64,000 nt of DNA from Acidobacteriota bacterium (GTDB lineage: Bacteria; Acidobacteriota; Terriglobia; Bryobacterales; Bryobacteraceae): the NCBI GenBank assembly GCA_016185425.1, contig JACPNQ010000043.1, positions 124,001-188,000 of the forward strand, written 5' to 3'. Below, piece by piece: positions 33,101-40,995 of this stretch. Position 1 is the stretch's first letter; every line of letters starts with the position of its first letter. The translations under genes and the position numbers were made by a program. The notes beneath the pieces were generated by a model. It did no database searches, was not told the DNA's origin, and saw nothing but the letters and a program-made list of their open reading frames with translations.

Positions 33101-36100
33101 GAGCAGACGGACCTCCACTTCCACCTCCGCCTTGGCCAAGTTGTTGTCAACCACCATCGGCTCCTCTGTCTTGATGGCGACGTTGTAGTCGAGTTTGTCG
33201 AGGAAACGGTTGCGCTCTTCGGTGAGGTCGAGCTCCGGGGTGCGATTAGCGATATTGAAAAGACCCTGATCGAGGTTGAGCGGCTCCGTGTACGAGCCCT
33301 CGCGGATGAGCGCCGAACCGGAGAGCAACACCCGTGAGTTGACGGGCGCAAGCTTGATGTCGACATCGGACACCGTTCGTAGATTTGCGGGGATGTCGAG
33401 ATAGACGCCGTCCGTCTTTAACGCAAGACCCGGGCCAGTGAATGTTCCATTCTGCCAGGCCAGCGCCCCGGAGCCGGTGAGACGGCCTCCATTCAACTGG
33501 CCGTCGAGTTGGGAGAGCTTGACCTCGCGTCCATCGACGTCCAGGCGGAGATTGATGCGATCGGCCTGAATGCGTGGAGAGCGCATCGCCAGTTCGCCAC
33601 CGCGCAGAGTAACGGAACCGGTAATCCGCGGATCGTCGAGCGGGCCGCGGGCGGCGATGTCGATGGCGGCCGGACCCTGCGCGCGCACTTGCTCTTCGAA
33701 CATGGAGGCGAGGGCGATGTCGGAGGTACCATTCAGCCGCATGTCCATCGTCCGGGGTTCGAGTAGTTTGGCCGAGCCGCTGAGAGTCACTTTTGTGCCC
33801 GTGCCTTCGATGTTGAAGCGCTCGACGGTGGCGGTACCGTTGGCGAATTGGAGTGTCGATACGCCGGCTTGAGCGATATGGACGCGGTTGTAGTCGACGA
33901 TGAACTCGTCGACGCGGAGCTTGCCTGCCACTGCTTCCAGCGTGGGGCGCGGTGCGGTGAGATCGACAGAGACGGCAGCCTTGCCGGTGAGTCCTTCGGG
34001 AACGCCTTGCAGGCGGGAAAGGTCGAGTCCGGTCACGCTGGCCTGGAATTGCGCTGGCCCGGCATCGGTGGTGCGGGCGATGGGGATTCCGGGCGGGAGA
34101 AGACCGAGCGGAACGGTCCCGGTGGCCTTGATGGCGGCGCCGGTCCAGAGCGCGGAGAGATCCGCGATGGCGGCGGCGCCGTTGCGGATGGCGGCTTCCA
34201 AGTGGATGTTGCGAACGGGCGGGTTGTTGTTGAGCGCGACGAAACCGTTGTTCATTGTGACGGTGAGGTCCGGCTCAACGGCTTTGAGACTGCCCTTGAT
34301 TGCTCCTCGCGCGGTGAGCTGCCCGGAGGCCGTGATGCCTTTCTCCTTGAGGGAAAGAACATCCGAGGCGACGGCGAGATCGGCGTTTGCGTTAACGGAA
34401 AGGGCGGCACCGGTGGCATCCGGTTCGAGCGGGATGTCTCCGTTGAACACCACTTGCGTGCCGGCCGCCCGGACGACGGCTTCGTCGATGTGGACGATTC
34501 CGTTTTCAAGGCGCGCGACGAGCGGTTGCCCGGTGGTGACTGGCTGGTTGTTGACGAGGAAGTCGAGTTTTTCGGCGCGCATCGCGGCGCGAATGGATTT
34601 CGGTTTGCCGGCATCGCCGCTGCCCTCCGCGTGGAGCGTTACGTGCCCGGTAATGGGTGTGTCCTTAGGAAGGGGAAGGGAAGCGAGATCGGTTTGTTGC
34701 GCGTCGATCTTTACCTCGAACGGATATGGCTCCTGTGTGCCGGCCGAACCCGCAATGGTGAGCTTCTGTCTGGGAGCGTCAATAGTGGCTTGGACACGCT
34801 CCCGCGCATATTGCCACTTGGCATTGAGGTCGCCGGCGGCAACCTCGTTGAAAGTCAGATCGCGGGCTTGCACCGTGCCTTCGACTATTGGCTCCTTCGC
34901 GGGGCCGGTGGTGTTGGCCGTGAGTTGGACGGCACCGGTGACCGGGCCCTGGCCGGGAATCATGAACGTCGTGAGGCGCAGCGGTGTCGAAGTCAGGTTG
35001 CCCGTCAATGTTCCATCGGCAATGGTGTAGGCGGCTTGGCCGGTGAGGCTTTCACCGTCGGCCTTTGCAAGCTCGAATTGGGCTGTCGCGATCCTTTCCG
35101 GGCTGACCACGGCATCGACCTTCAACGTCCCGAATGGCTGGCCGTATGCGACGAGATCGGTCGCCTGAGCCTTCGCGACGACACGCGGCGCTTGTATCGT
35201 GCCAGTAATGCGGGCGTCGAGATTGACGGCGCCGGTGATAGGGAGGTCCGTTTTCAGCAGGCCCGGGAGAGCGGCTCCATGGACACTCGCGGTCAGATCC
35301 AGAGCGCTATTCTTGGCGAGCCGGGCATTGCCGCTGACTTGGATCTCCTGTCCTTCCCAGCGCAAAACCGCGTCGCGGAGATGAAGATCGGCAACAGGAT
35401 TATTGACAGTGCCGGTAACTGCAATATCGGCCGATGCGGCGCCGGCCAGTTCCGGAAAATCGCTGCCTGTGACCGATCGAATAGATTCAGCGGAGCGGGC
35501 CAGGTCAGAGGCGGCGATGCGGATGGCGCCGCTCAGGCTCTGCCGCGGATCAATGGCGACGGTGCCTTCAGCAGATGCGCCCAATGCGCGCAGCGATTGG
35601 ATTCTGACTGTGCCCGCACCGTTACGGAGACTCGCTTCCAGCGTGCCTTCGACGGGGATCGTATCGCGTCCGGCGGCGCGAAGCGGCTGCACGCTGAGCC
35701 TCGCGGTTGCCGTCGATTTTTGCCAGCTCATGCCCGGCCATTGCGCGCTGATTGTGCCGGATGCGGTGCTCGCGATGGTTACCGGCGATTTAGCCAACCG
35801 GGACGCGGCGTCCAGGCGGATGCCGTTGAGGTTCGCTCGCAGCGAGCTGGCGCCGCTATTGAGGGCGAGTGTCGCGTCGCCATTGGCGTTGCCGAGCGGG
35901 GAAGACAGACGCAGGCCGTTCAGGACGGCGATCTGTTCCTTGCGATCGAACGACCACGCCGAATTCGCGCGAATGCCCGTGTATTTCTCGTAGCGGACAT
36001 TCTCGGCGGTAACTTGGCCGTTTGCTTTCAACGCGGGAATTGTCCCGGACGCGGCGAGTTGTAGCTTGTAGGTACCGCCGGCCGGCAACTGCAAGGCGAG

Positions 36101-36856
36101 ACCCTCGACCGTTCCGGTCACTTCCGCTCGCGCGTCGATCACCGGATTTGTGAAATCGCGCACCGAGCCCGATGCCCGCAACGATGCGCCCATCAACGCC
36201 GCATTCAGGCCGGCTACTTTCAGATCCCGATCGCCCAAATCGAGCGTCGCCTGCAGGTTGTCGATTGTGTATTTCCGGTCTTCGAACTCCGCGTGCGCCG
36301 GAGTCTTCGTCTGCGCATAAATGCGGTGCCGCCCGGTGATGCGATTGCCGTCGGCGGTGATCTGCCAGTCCGGGATATAGAGGCTGGTTTTGTTTTTCTG
36401 GTCCTGGAAGCGGAGGGAGGCGTGATCGACGGAAAGAAATTCCAAAATGACATTGCGCTTCTTTGACGAATCGCCGCCGGCGAGCTCCGGCAGGTTACTA
36501 CGTCCATTGGCGTCTATTAGAAGGAATATTTCCGGCTTCGTTAATGCCGCGTTGGTAATGACAACCTTGCCCCGAATCAGATCGGCGAGCGAAGCATCGA
36601 CATCGATAGCGCCGATCCTGGCCAACGCGGGCATGTCCTGCTTCGGCGCAATCGATACGTCGCGGAGGCGGAGACGCATGCTCAGGAGGTTGTAATCGAT
36701 CCCTGAAGCGTCGAATTGAACGCCTTGTTTCGCCAGGATGGACTGTAACTGCCGCAACGCCATTGTCCGCCCGGGAGGCAGATGCAGGAAGGCAACTCCG
36801 GCCAGGACAATGCCGCCGATCGTAAGTCCGGCGATGCGAAAGAAACGCAGCCGCAA
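30194..36856 (-). CDS. TamB-Omp85 (BamA/TamA) fusion protein spanning inner membrane to outer-membrane barrel
   Basis: One uninterrupted frame of 2220 residues. Residues 7-27 are a signal anchor (IAGLTIGGIVLAGVAFLHL). Residues about 30-1460 are an AsmA/TamB-type beta-rich body (VKVAGLNAALMGASLRASGSV-like repeats) ending in the DUF490/TamB C-terminal domain with EPDIASILLTGRTLDRLQG. A Pro-rich linker (about 1463-1477) leads to five POTRA-like domains (about 1478-1556, 1557-1634, 1635-1715, 1716-1796, 1797-1877) and an Omp85 barrel (1878-2220) with the IRGF loop motif at 2114-2117 and a C-terminal Phe after FFSIGQ, a normal beta-signal. TamA and TamB are separate proteins in E. coli and together serve outer-membrane biogenesis; TamB-like proteins are implicated in lipid transport. 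Here both are one chain. The fusion is read directly; function is inference. A TPR gene lies 12 bp upstream. Confidence 0.92.
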   Translation of the reverse strand: MRLRFFRIAGLTIGGIVLAGVAFLHLPPGRTMALRQLQSILAKQGVQFDASGIDYNLLSMRLRLRDVSIAPKQDMPALARIGAIDVDASLADLIRGKVVITNAALTKPEIFLLIDANGRSNLPELAGGDSSKKRNVILEFLSVDHASLRFQDQKNKTSLYIPDWQITADGNRITGRHRIYAQTKTPAHAEFEDRKYTIDNLQATLDLGDRDLKVAGLNAALMGASLRASGSVRDFTNPVIDARAEVTGTVEGLALQLPAGGTYKLQLAASGTIPALKANGQVTAENVRYEKYTGIRANSAWSFDRKEQIAVLNGLRLSSPLGNANGDATLALNSGASSLRANLNGIRLDAASRLAKSPVTIASTASGTISAQWPGMSWQKSTATARLSVQPLRAAGRDTIPVEGTLEASLRNGAGTVRIQSLRALGASAEGTVAIDPRQSLSGAIRIAASDLARSAESIRSVTGSDFPELAGAASADIAVTGTVNNPVADLHLRDAVLRWEGQEIQVSGNARLAKNSALDLTASVHGAALPGLLKTDLPITGAVNLDARITGTIQAPRVVAKAQATDLVAYGQPFGTLKVDAVVSPERIATAQFELAKADGESLTGQAAYTIADGTLTGNLTSTPLRLTTFMIPGQGPVTGAVQLTANTTGPAKEPIVEGTVQARDLTFNEVAAGDLNAKWQYARERVQATIDAPRQKLTIAGSAGTQEPYPFEVKIDAQQTDLASLPLPKDTPITGHVTLHAEGSGDAGKPKSIRAAMRAEKLDFLVNNQPVTTGQPLVARLENGIVHIDEAVVRAAGTQVVFNGDIPLEPDATGAALSVNANADLAVASDVLSLKEKGITASGQLTARGAIKGSLKAVEPDLTVTMNNGFVALNNNPPVRNIHLEAAIRNGAAAIADLSALWTGAAIKATGTVPLGLLPPGIPIARTTDAGPAQFQASVTGLDLSRLQGVPEGLTGKAAVSVDLTAPRPTLEAVAGKLRVDEFIVDYNRVHIAQAGVSTLQFANGTATVERFNIEGTGTKVTLSGSAKLLEPRTMDMRLNGTSDIALASMFEEQVRAQGPAAIDIAARGPLDDPRITGSVTLRGGELAMRSPRIQADRINLRLDVDGREVKLSQLDGQLNGGRLTGSGALAWQNGTFTGPGLALKTDGVYLDIPANLRTVSDVDIKLAPVNSRVLLSGSALIREGSYTEPLNLDQGLFNIANRTPELDLTEERNRFLDKLDYNVAIKTEEPMVVDNNLAKAEVEVEVRLLGEYYEPGLTGRVTLLDGGELNLNERKYLIDRGVVTFVSERRIEPSFDILARTQAAGYDITLGVQGSGKERETTLTSDPPLPEPDIASILLTGRTLDRLQGSETDIAKEQVLSYLTGRVGGSVGRGIEQATGLSQVRIEPNLIANESDPSARLTVGQNLTRQLSLIYSMNLTDSGDQIIVGQYDFARRFRARALKQSDNSYRIDFSRAQEFGGDPPPPRTAADREKRVVGAVGFDGQTLFTEKQLGDWLSARTGKQYDFFRVRKGLDKISNKYADAGLLESKVRLQREAHGSTVDLHVDITPGLKVEFIYEGFSPSRSLRNRIRDLWVAGVFDVQRAEDAAAQIRKELVAGHYVQAQVDYKIDISSLQSKRVTFDVQSGHRFGNYRLAFAGAKGVSESELRGLVKDQQRKYDAVLDPQPVIDLVGRYYREQGYLDAKVAKPELVVDQSKDSALSVFAIDEGPKFTVAALEFKGNSAYETQALAKESTLHEGDTYAPRDREETISNLRRAYSRKGYNEAEVSYLLARTDTPGTVRLIYMIKEGQQSVVDAVSVAGNRHTSPNLVNTQLALKPGDPLNMDLLSRSRTNLYSTGAYSLVDIDRVAPAVPGVAGNPQPVNLVVKVREVRPFLVNYGGYYDTDRGPGGIVDVANRNMLGSARTAGVRVRYDSDLQEGRLYFTQPLLRRFPLRTTGSSFVRREVHEGFNTDRVGFSVLQESRFRRVWLLNYGYRWEKTRTYENVPDPLFDARILVAPFTASLSRDTRDDILDASRGQFISNAIEYAPTWSGSELNFVKYFGQYFHYHPFDRPKPLPMQKGLRKSRLVYAGGVRVGLAGGLNGQDLIPGHSSSGRIGLGERFFAGGGTTIRGFKQDGIGPRLSDGISPTGGDALFIMNHEMRFPLYKIFDGVGFLDIGNVYERASSFRPWEVRKAGGVGIRIRTPYFLIRFDYGVKLDRKPGEARARPFFSIGQAF

Positions 36857-36868
36857 GATTCGCCGCCT

Positions 36869-37471
36869 TTAACGGACGTTCTTCAAGAAGGCGCGAACGC
36901 GGCTCGCATTCGGGCTATCCGGCTCCAGACGAAGGAATTCCTCAAAATGTTTGATCATCTTGTCGGGACGTTTTAAATTGCTGTAGGCAAGCCCGAGGTA
37001 ATAGTGGGCGTAGGCGTCCGTGGGGCGGCTTTCCACTGCGGCCTCCAGTGGCTCCACCGACTCCTTGAACCGCTTCTGCGCGGCGAACCAGGAGCCCTTT
37101 ACGGACTGCCTGTCCGCGTGTCCGCCGTCCAGACCTTCGGCTTCGCGGAGCGTCGATTCGGCGTCGGAGAACTGCTTCGCTTCAATCTGCGCCATGGCCA
37201 GCGCATACCGCGCGCCGGCGCTGTTTCCGTCGAGATCCACAGCTTTTTTCAGAGTGTCAACAGCCGTTGCCCCGCGTCCCAGGTGCGTCTGCGCTATACC
37301 CAGGTAAAGCCGCGCGCACGCATCGTCGCCGTTTTCGTCCACGGCCTTTTGCATCTCGGTCTCGGCCGTCTTGAAATCACGGGATTGGACAAGCTCCCTG
37401 CCTCTCTCCTGGCTGCCCGCCAACAGCGGGCAGACGATGAGCGGTATACACATCCACGTTCCGAATCGCAT
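36869..37471 (-). CDS. Exported TPR protein upstream of the TamB-Omp85 fusion
   Basis: A 200-residue protein with a signal peptide (MRFGTWMCIPLIVCPLLAGS) and about five TPR units, for example ARLYLGIAQTHLGRGATAVDTLKKAVDLD and AHYYLGLAYSNLKRPDKMIKHFEEFLRLEP. TPR proteins form scaffolds for protein contacts; here it should be periplasmic. Its stop lies 12 bp before the ATG of the fusion gene in the same orientation, so the two are almost certainly cotranscribed and the TPR protein may help assemble the fusion. No catalytic motif is visible. Confidence 0.8.
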   Translation of the reverse strand: MRFGTWMCIPLIVCPLLAGSQERGRELVQSRDFKTAETEMQKAVDENGDDACARLYLGIAQTHLGRGATAVDTLKKAVDLDGNSAGARYALAMAQIEAKQFSDAESTLREAEGLDGGHADRQSVKGSWFAAQKRFKESVEPLEAAVESRPTDAYAHYYLGLAYSNLKRPDKMIKHFEEFLRLEPDSPNASRVRAFLKNVR

Positions 37472-37510
37472 GGCGCCTCCTTACCCTCTTAGAGGTTTGG
37501 CCCCGGGGAT

Positions 37511-37538
37511 CGTTACAGGGCGCGTAACAGTTTTACGC
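37511..37538. repeat. Nested inverted repeats between divergent genes
   Basis: GTTAC (37512-37516) pairs with GTAAC (37524-37528), and GCGTAA (37522-37527) with TTACGC (37533-37538), both perfect. They sit in the 102-bp gap between the TPR-TamB-Omp85 operon and yihY and could be an operator shared by both. Confidence 0.45.
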
Positions 37539-37573
37539 CGGAATGCTCCGAACAGTAGACGAAGGATTTCGCC

Positions 37574-38452
37574 ATGGTTACACGAATTCGTCTGGCGAAA
37601 GCAAAGCGTTTTTTGTTCGCGCTCGCCTCTGAATGGGCGCGCGTGGAAACGCAGCGGCGCTCGGCCTGCCTGGCGTTCTTCAGCATGTTATCCATCGCGC
37701 CGCTGCTGGTGGTGGCCGTATGGGTCGCGGGACTGGTTTTGGGACGGCAGGCGGTGCGTGGAGAGTTGTCGATGCAAGTTGCCTACCTGATTGGGCAGCG
37801 CGGCGCGGAGGCCGTCGAGAACATGATCAAAGCGAGCGCGTTCGCGTCGGGTGTGGGTGTACTGGCATCCGTGTGGGGCGTGCTGCTGCTGCTATTGGCC
37901 GCGGCGGGCGTCGTCGGTGAATTGCGCCGGACACTGAATCTGATTTGGGAGGCTCACGAAGACAGCACGTTTCGGGGCTTCGTCCTGAACACCGGCAACG
38001 CGTTGGCGCTGGTTCTCGGCGCCGGATTCTTGTTATTGCTCTCGCTCATCGTTAGCGCGGCGTTGACCGTGATCGGCAGATTCTTCCCGTTCCTGTTTGC
38101 CGGCATTCCTTACGCGATCGAGATCTGGAATCTGGCCACGTTCCTTCTGTTCGCCACGCTTCTGTTCGCCCTCATCATGAGCGGCATTCCCTTCGTAACC
38201 ATCCGCTTCCGCGAGGTTCTCCCCGGAGCCTTTATCACGGCGCTCCTGTTTGCGCTGGGCAAATCGGCGTTGGGCTATTATCTGGGTCGCGCAAGTTTTG
38301 CGTCTACCTACGGCGCCGCGGGATCGCTTGCCATCTTTCTTGTCTGGGTCTACTACGCCGCGCAGATCTTCTATCTCGGCGCGACCATTACCAAGCTCTG
38401 GGTGCGGGGCTTGCCGAAGGCCTTTCAGCCGGAAGTGGATGTGGAGGCTTAG
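37574..38452 (+). CDS. YihY/BrkB family inner-membrane protein
   Basis: A 292-residue protein with about six transmembrane segments. Family marks are RRSACLAFFSMLSIAPLLVVAV near the N terminus, GELRRTLNLIW, LVLGAGFLLLLSLIVSA, VLPGAFITALLF and the C-terminal STYGAAGSLAIFLVWVYYAAQIFYLGA. Members were once mis-assigned as RNase BN; YhdP/AsmA-independent roles in the envelope have been discussed, but the function is unsettled. It is divergent from the TPR-TamB-Omp85 operon and convergent with galT (4-bp overlap). Confidence 0.9.
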   Translation: MVTRIRLAKAKRFLFALASEWARVETQRRSACLAFFSMLSIAPLLVVAVWVAGLVLGRQAVRGELSMQVAYLIGQRGAEAVENMIKASAFASGVGVLASVWGVLLLLLAAAGVVGELRRTLNLIWEAHEDSTFRGFVLNTGNALALVLGAGFLLLLSLIVSAALTVIGRFFPFLFAGIPYAIEIWNLATFLLFATLLFALIMSGIPFVTIRFREVLPGAFITALLFALGKSALGYYLGRASFASTYGAAGSLAIFLVWVYYAAQIFYLGATITKLWVRGLPKAFQPEVDVEA

Positions 38453-39438
38453 TCCTTCAGGAACCGCGCCGATTCTTCCGGCGGCGTCGGGTTGATGAAG
38501 AATCCGGTACCCCATTCAAATCCGGCCACGCGGGTCAGCTTTGGAATGATTTCGATATGCCAGTGATAGTGCGTGTATCCGGGTTCCTGCACCGGCGCCG
38601 TGTGGATGATCAGATTGTATGCCGGGCGTTCCAGCACGCGGTCCATCTTCTTTAATACCGTCTTTAACATCCATGCCACGTTGTACACCTCGCGTTCCTG
38701 GATGTTTTCGAAGTGCGAGTCATGGCGAAACGGTACGATCCACGTCTCGAATGGGAATCGCGCCGCGAACGGGCAGATTACCAGGAACTCTTCGGTTTGC
38801 AGCACCACGCGCTCGCCATCCCGCACTTCCTGGCGCAGAATGTCGCAGTAAACGCAACGCTCCTTGAAATCGAAATACTTGCGTGCGCCATCGAGCTCCT
38901 CTTGCACACGCTTCGGCACAACCGGCAGCGCAATAATCTGCGAATGCGGATGTTCCAGGCTGGCGCCCGCGCCTTCACCGTGGTTCTTGAAGAGCATGAC
39001 GTACCGCAGCCGGCGGTCTTTTTTTAGATCCATCACGCGGTCGCGAAAGGCCCAGATCAGCTCCGCTACCTGCCGCTCTTCCATCTCCGCCAGCGTCTTC
39101 ATGTGGTCGGCGCATTCGATCACTACCTCATGCGCGCCAACGCCGTTCATGCGGTCGTACAAGCCTTCGCCTTGCCGGTCCATGTCGCCTTCAACCCGCA
39201 GGGCGGGGAACTTGTTCGGCACGACGCGCAGGCTCCACTGCGAATTGCCGCGCAGACCATCCGTCGAATAGGCCAACACTTCCGGCGGCGTCTTGTCTTC
39301 GTTTCCGGGGCAGAACGGGCAGAACCGGCTGCCCGTCACGACGACGCTTTCCTGGTTGAAGTCGGACGGGCGGCGCGCCCGGTCGGTACTGATGATCACC
39401 CACCGTCCGGTGATCGGATCTTTGCGAAGTTCCGGCAT
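38449..39438 (-). CDS. galT: Galactose-1-phosphate uridylyltransferase
   Basis: A 329-residue HIT-superfamily enzyme. The active-site HPH motif is in GASLEHPHSQIIALP. Zinc-binding C-x2-C pairs are CPFC (about residues 40-43) and CVYC (near 195). Terminal elements YTHYHWHIEIIPK and AGFEWGTGFFINP are typical of GalT. It transfers UMP between UDP-glucose and galactose 1-phosphate in the Leloir pathway. No galK or galE is adjacent, though an epimerase lies at 21.6 kb. It follows the YraN gene by 19 bases and is probably cotranscribed. Confidence 0.92.
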   Translation of the reverse strand: MPELRKDPITGRWVIISTDRARRPSDFNQESVVVTGSRFCPFCPGNEDKTPPEVLAYSTDGLRGNSQWSLRVVPNKFPALRVEGDMDRQGEGLYDRMNGVGAHEVVIECADHMKTLAEMEERQVAELIWAFRDRVMDLKKDRRLRYVMLFKNHGEGAGASLEHPHSQIIALPVVPKRVQEELDGARKYFDFKERCVYCDILRQEVRDGERVVLQTEEFLVICPFAARFPFETWIVPFRHDSHFENIQEREVYNVAWMLKTVLKKMDRVLERPAYNLIIHTAPVQEPGYTHYHWHIEIIPKLTRVAGFEWGTGFFINPTPPEESARFLKD

Positions 39439-39457
39439 GAACTCCCTATTATAGGAG

Positions 39458-39907
39458 TCAAACCGCCATTCGCCCCGCCAACGCGTAGACGTCGCGGTGA
39501 TACTCCACGTGCTCGCTATCCCCGATGAGCACCGTAATCACATCGAAACGCACAGGCATTTGTAGCATCTCCGCCCGCGCCACCCACGCGCGTGCCGCGC
39601 GACCGATGTACCAGGACTTCTGTTCATCCACGGCGCGCAGAGGGTGGCTGACCGCTTCGGATGCCCGAGTCTTCACTTCCACAACCACCAGCGTGTCACG
39701 GTCCAAGGCCACCATGTCGATCTCCAGCTTCCGCATCGGATGCCGGTAGTTCCGCGCGACCACGCGCCAACCCATTTCCCGTTCCACGAACCGGTGCGCG
39801 AGATCTTCCCCTCGCCTGGCCATAATCATGTGGGGCGCTTCGCGCCGTTGGCGGCCCGCATGGCGCATCCAGTCGACCAGCGGGAGTAGGGATAAGGATC
39901 GCTTCAC
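39458..39907 (-). CDS. YraN/UPF0102 family putative endonuclease
   Basis: A 149-residue protein from GTG 39907 (then KRSLSLLPLVDWMRHAGRQRR). Longer frames overlap the LysR gene; an ATG at 39868 is a shorter alternative. The core RGEDLAHRF, WRVVARNYRHPMRKLEIDMVALDRDTLVVVEVKTRAS has the PD-(D/E)xK-like set Glu, Asp ... Glu-Val-Lys of the family. YraN proteins are assumed to act on nucleic acids, but no function is settled. It lies between the LysR gene (32 bp) and galT (19 bp). Confidence 0.82.
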   Translation of the reverse strand: MKRSLSLLPLVDWMRHAGRQRREAPHMIMARRGEDLAHRFVEREMGWRVVARNYRHPMRKLEIDMVALDRDTLVVVEVKTRASEAVSHPLRAVDEQKSWYIGRAARAWVARAEMLQMPVRFDVITVLIGDSEHVEYHRDVYALAGRMAV

Positions 39908-39939
39908 ACTAAAGGAGTGGCGGCATACGAGGAAAATTC

Positions 39940-40818
39940 TCAGTCCGGAGATTTGACAACTTCCAAGAACGCGCGAGCGGCATGGCTCAACGCCCGTCGC
40001 CGCGGCGTTACCAGGTGTACTTTGCGCTCCACGCTGAGCTCGTCGATCCGGACCTCGCACATCAATCCTTTTTCCACTTCCTGCTGCACACACATCTTCG
40101 GCAGGAACGCCACGCCTTCATTCCGCTGGACCATGCGGCGGATCGTCTCCACCGTGGGCATCTCGACATCCATATTCAGCGGGACGCGATGCCTCTGGAA
40201 CTCGCGGAGAACGATCTCCCGGTACGGCGACAGCACATTATGCGCAATGAACGTCTCCATCCCCAATTCACTGATTGACACTACCCCGCGCTGTGCAAAG
40301 CGGTGCTCCGGACTCACCACGAATGCCAGATGATCGGTAAATATGACCTGCGAATGCAGCCGCTCGTCCTGCGGATCGTAGCTGATCACGCCCAGTTCCA
40401 ATTCCCCGTCGATCAACTGCCCAGGAATCTTGCTCGAGAGGCTTCGGCGCACGCGCACCTTCACCTTCGGGTATAAACGGCGGTAATTCACAATATGCTG
40501 CAGCAGGTAGAGCGAAGTCGACTCGTTCGCTCCCACAATCAGCACGCCGGCCGCGTTATCCCGCATCTCCGCCAGCGAGTTCGCCAGCTCCAGTTCCAGA
40601 TTCTCAAAACGGCGCGAAAAGTCGAATACGATCTTTCCGGCGTCCGTTAGCAGCAATTCCTTGCCGGAACGGTCGATAAGCCTCTCGCCCAGTTCCGATT
40701 CCAACCGCTGCACCGCTAACGAAACCGCCGGCTGTGTCCGCAAAAGCTTCTCCGCCGCCCGCGAAAAGCTCTTCTCCGTAGCCACCGTTTGAAAGACTCT
40801 CAACGAATGCAGTTCCAT
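39940..40818 (-). CDS. LysR-type transcriptional regulator
   Basis: A 292-residue regulator. The N-terminal winged helix-turn-helix (MELHSLRVFQTVATEKSFSRAAEKLLRTQPAVSLAVQRLE) is classical LysR. The effector domain begins near residue 90 (GVLIVGANESTSLYLL). It is transcribed away from leuABCD with 177 bp between the two starts, the usual arrangement of a LysR protein and its target, so control of leucine synthesis is a fair inference. The strong similarity of the recognition helix to CysB-like and CbbR-like regulators makes the effector uncertain. Confidence 0.9.
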   Translation of the reverse strand: MELHSLRVFQTVATEKSFSRAAEKLLRTQPAVSLAVQRLESELGERLIDRSGKELLLTDAGKIVFDFSRRFENLELELANSLAEMRDNAAGVLIVGANESTSLYLLQHIVNYRRLYPKVKVRVRRSLSSKIPGQLIDGELELGVISYDPQDERLHSQVIFTDHLAFVVSPEHRFAQRGVVSISELGMETFIAHNVLSPYREIVLREFQRHRVPLNMDVEMPTVETIRRMVQRNEGVAFLPKMCVQQEVEKGLMCEVRIDELSVERKVHLVTPRRRALSHAARAFLEVVKSPD

Positions 40819-40850
40819 CGTTATCCCTTAGCCGTTACAGATAAATCCAG

Positions 40851-40913
40851 CTTATCTCATTAGGAACACTTATCAAGCAGGCGAATCGAATAAATTTGCT
40901 AAATTAAGATAAG
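40851..40913. repeat. Three copies of CTTATC between the LysR gene and leuA
   Basis: CTTATC at 40851-40856 and 40869-40874 and its complement GATAAG at 40908-40913. The direct pair is 18 bp apart, start to start, and the third copy overlaps the spacer of the leu promoter. The layout would suit a regulator that binds upstream and touches the promoter; a LysR site is possible. Confidence 0.4.
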
Positions 40914-40924
40914 GCCCGGATAAT
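40896..40924 (+). promoter_or_regulatory. Sigma70-type promoter of leuABCD
   Basis: TTGCTA (40896-40901), 17-bp spacer, GATAAT (40919-40924), giving a predicted start near 40931 and a 65-nt leader. Confidence 0.65.
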
Positions 40925-40936
40925 CGGAATATCACT

Positions 40937-40970
40937 CTGCGGGGTGGCCGGCTTACCAGCCGGCCCCTGC
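40937..40970 (+). promoter_or_regulatory. Stable leader hairpin before leuA
   Basis: The core GGCCGGCT (40946-40953), loop TACC, AGCCGGCC (40958-40965) is a perfect 8-bp stem, extended by GCGGG/CCTGC with a small bulge. There is no T-run, so it is not a simple terminator, and there is no short ORF rich in Leu codons that would indicate classical attenuation. Confidence 0.6.
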
Positions 40971-40995
40971 GGACTACATCGCGGAGGCAACTACC

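Noticed and set aside
33848..36064. A 738-codon open frame on the plus strand
   Set aside because: It is antisense to the TamB body of the fusion gene and arises from high GC and codon bias.
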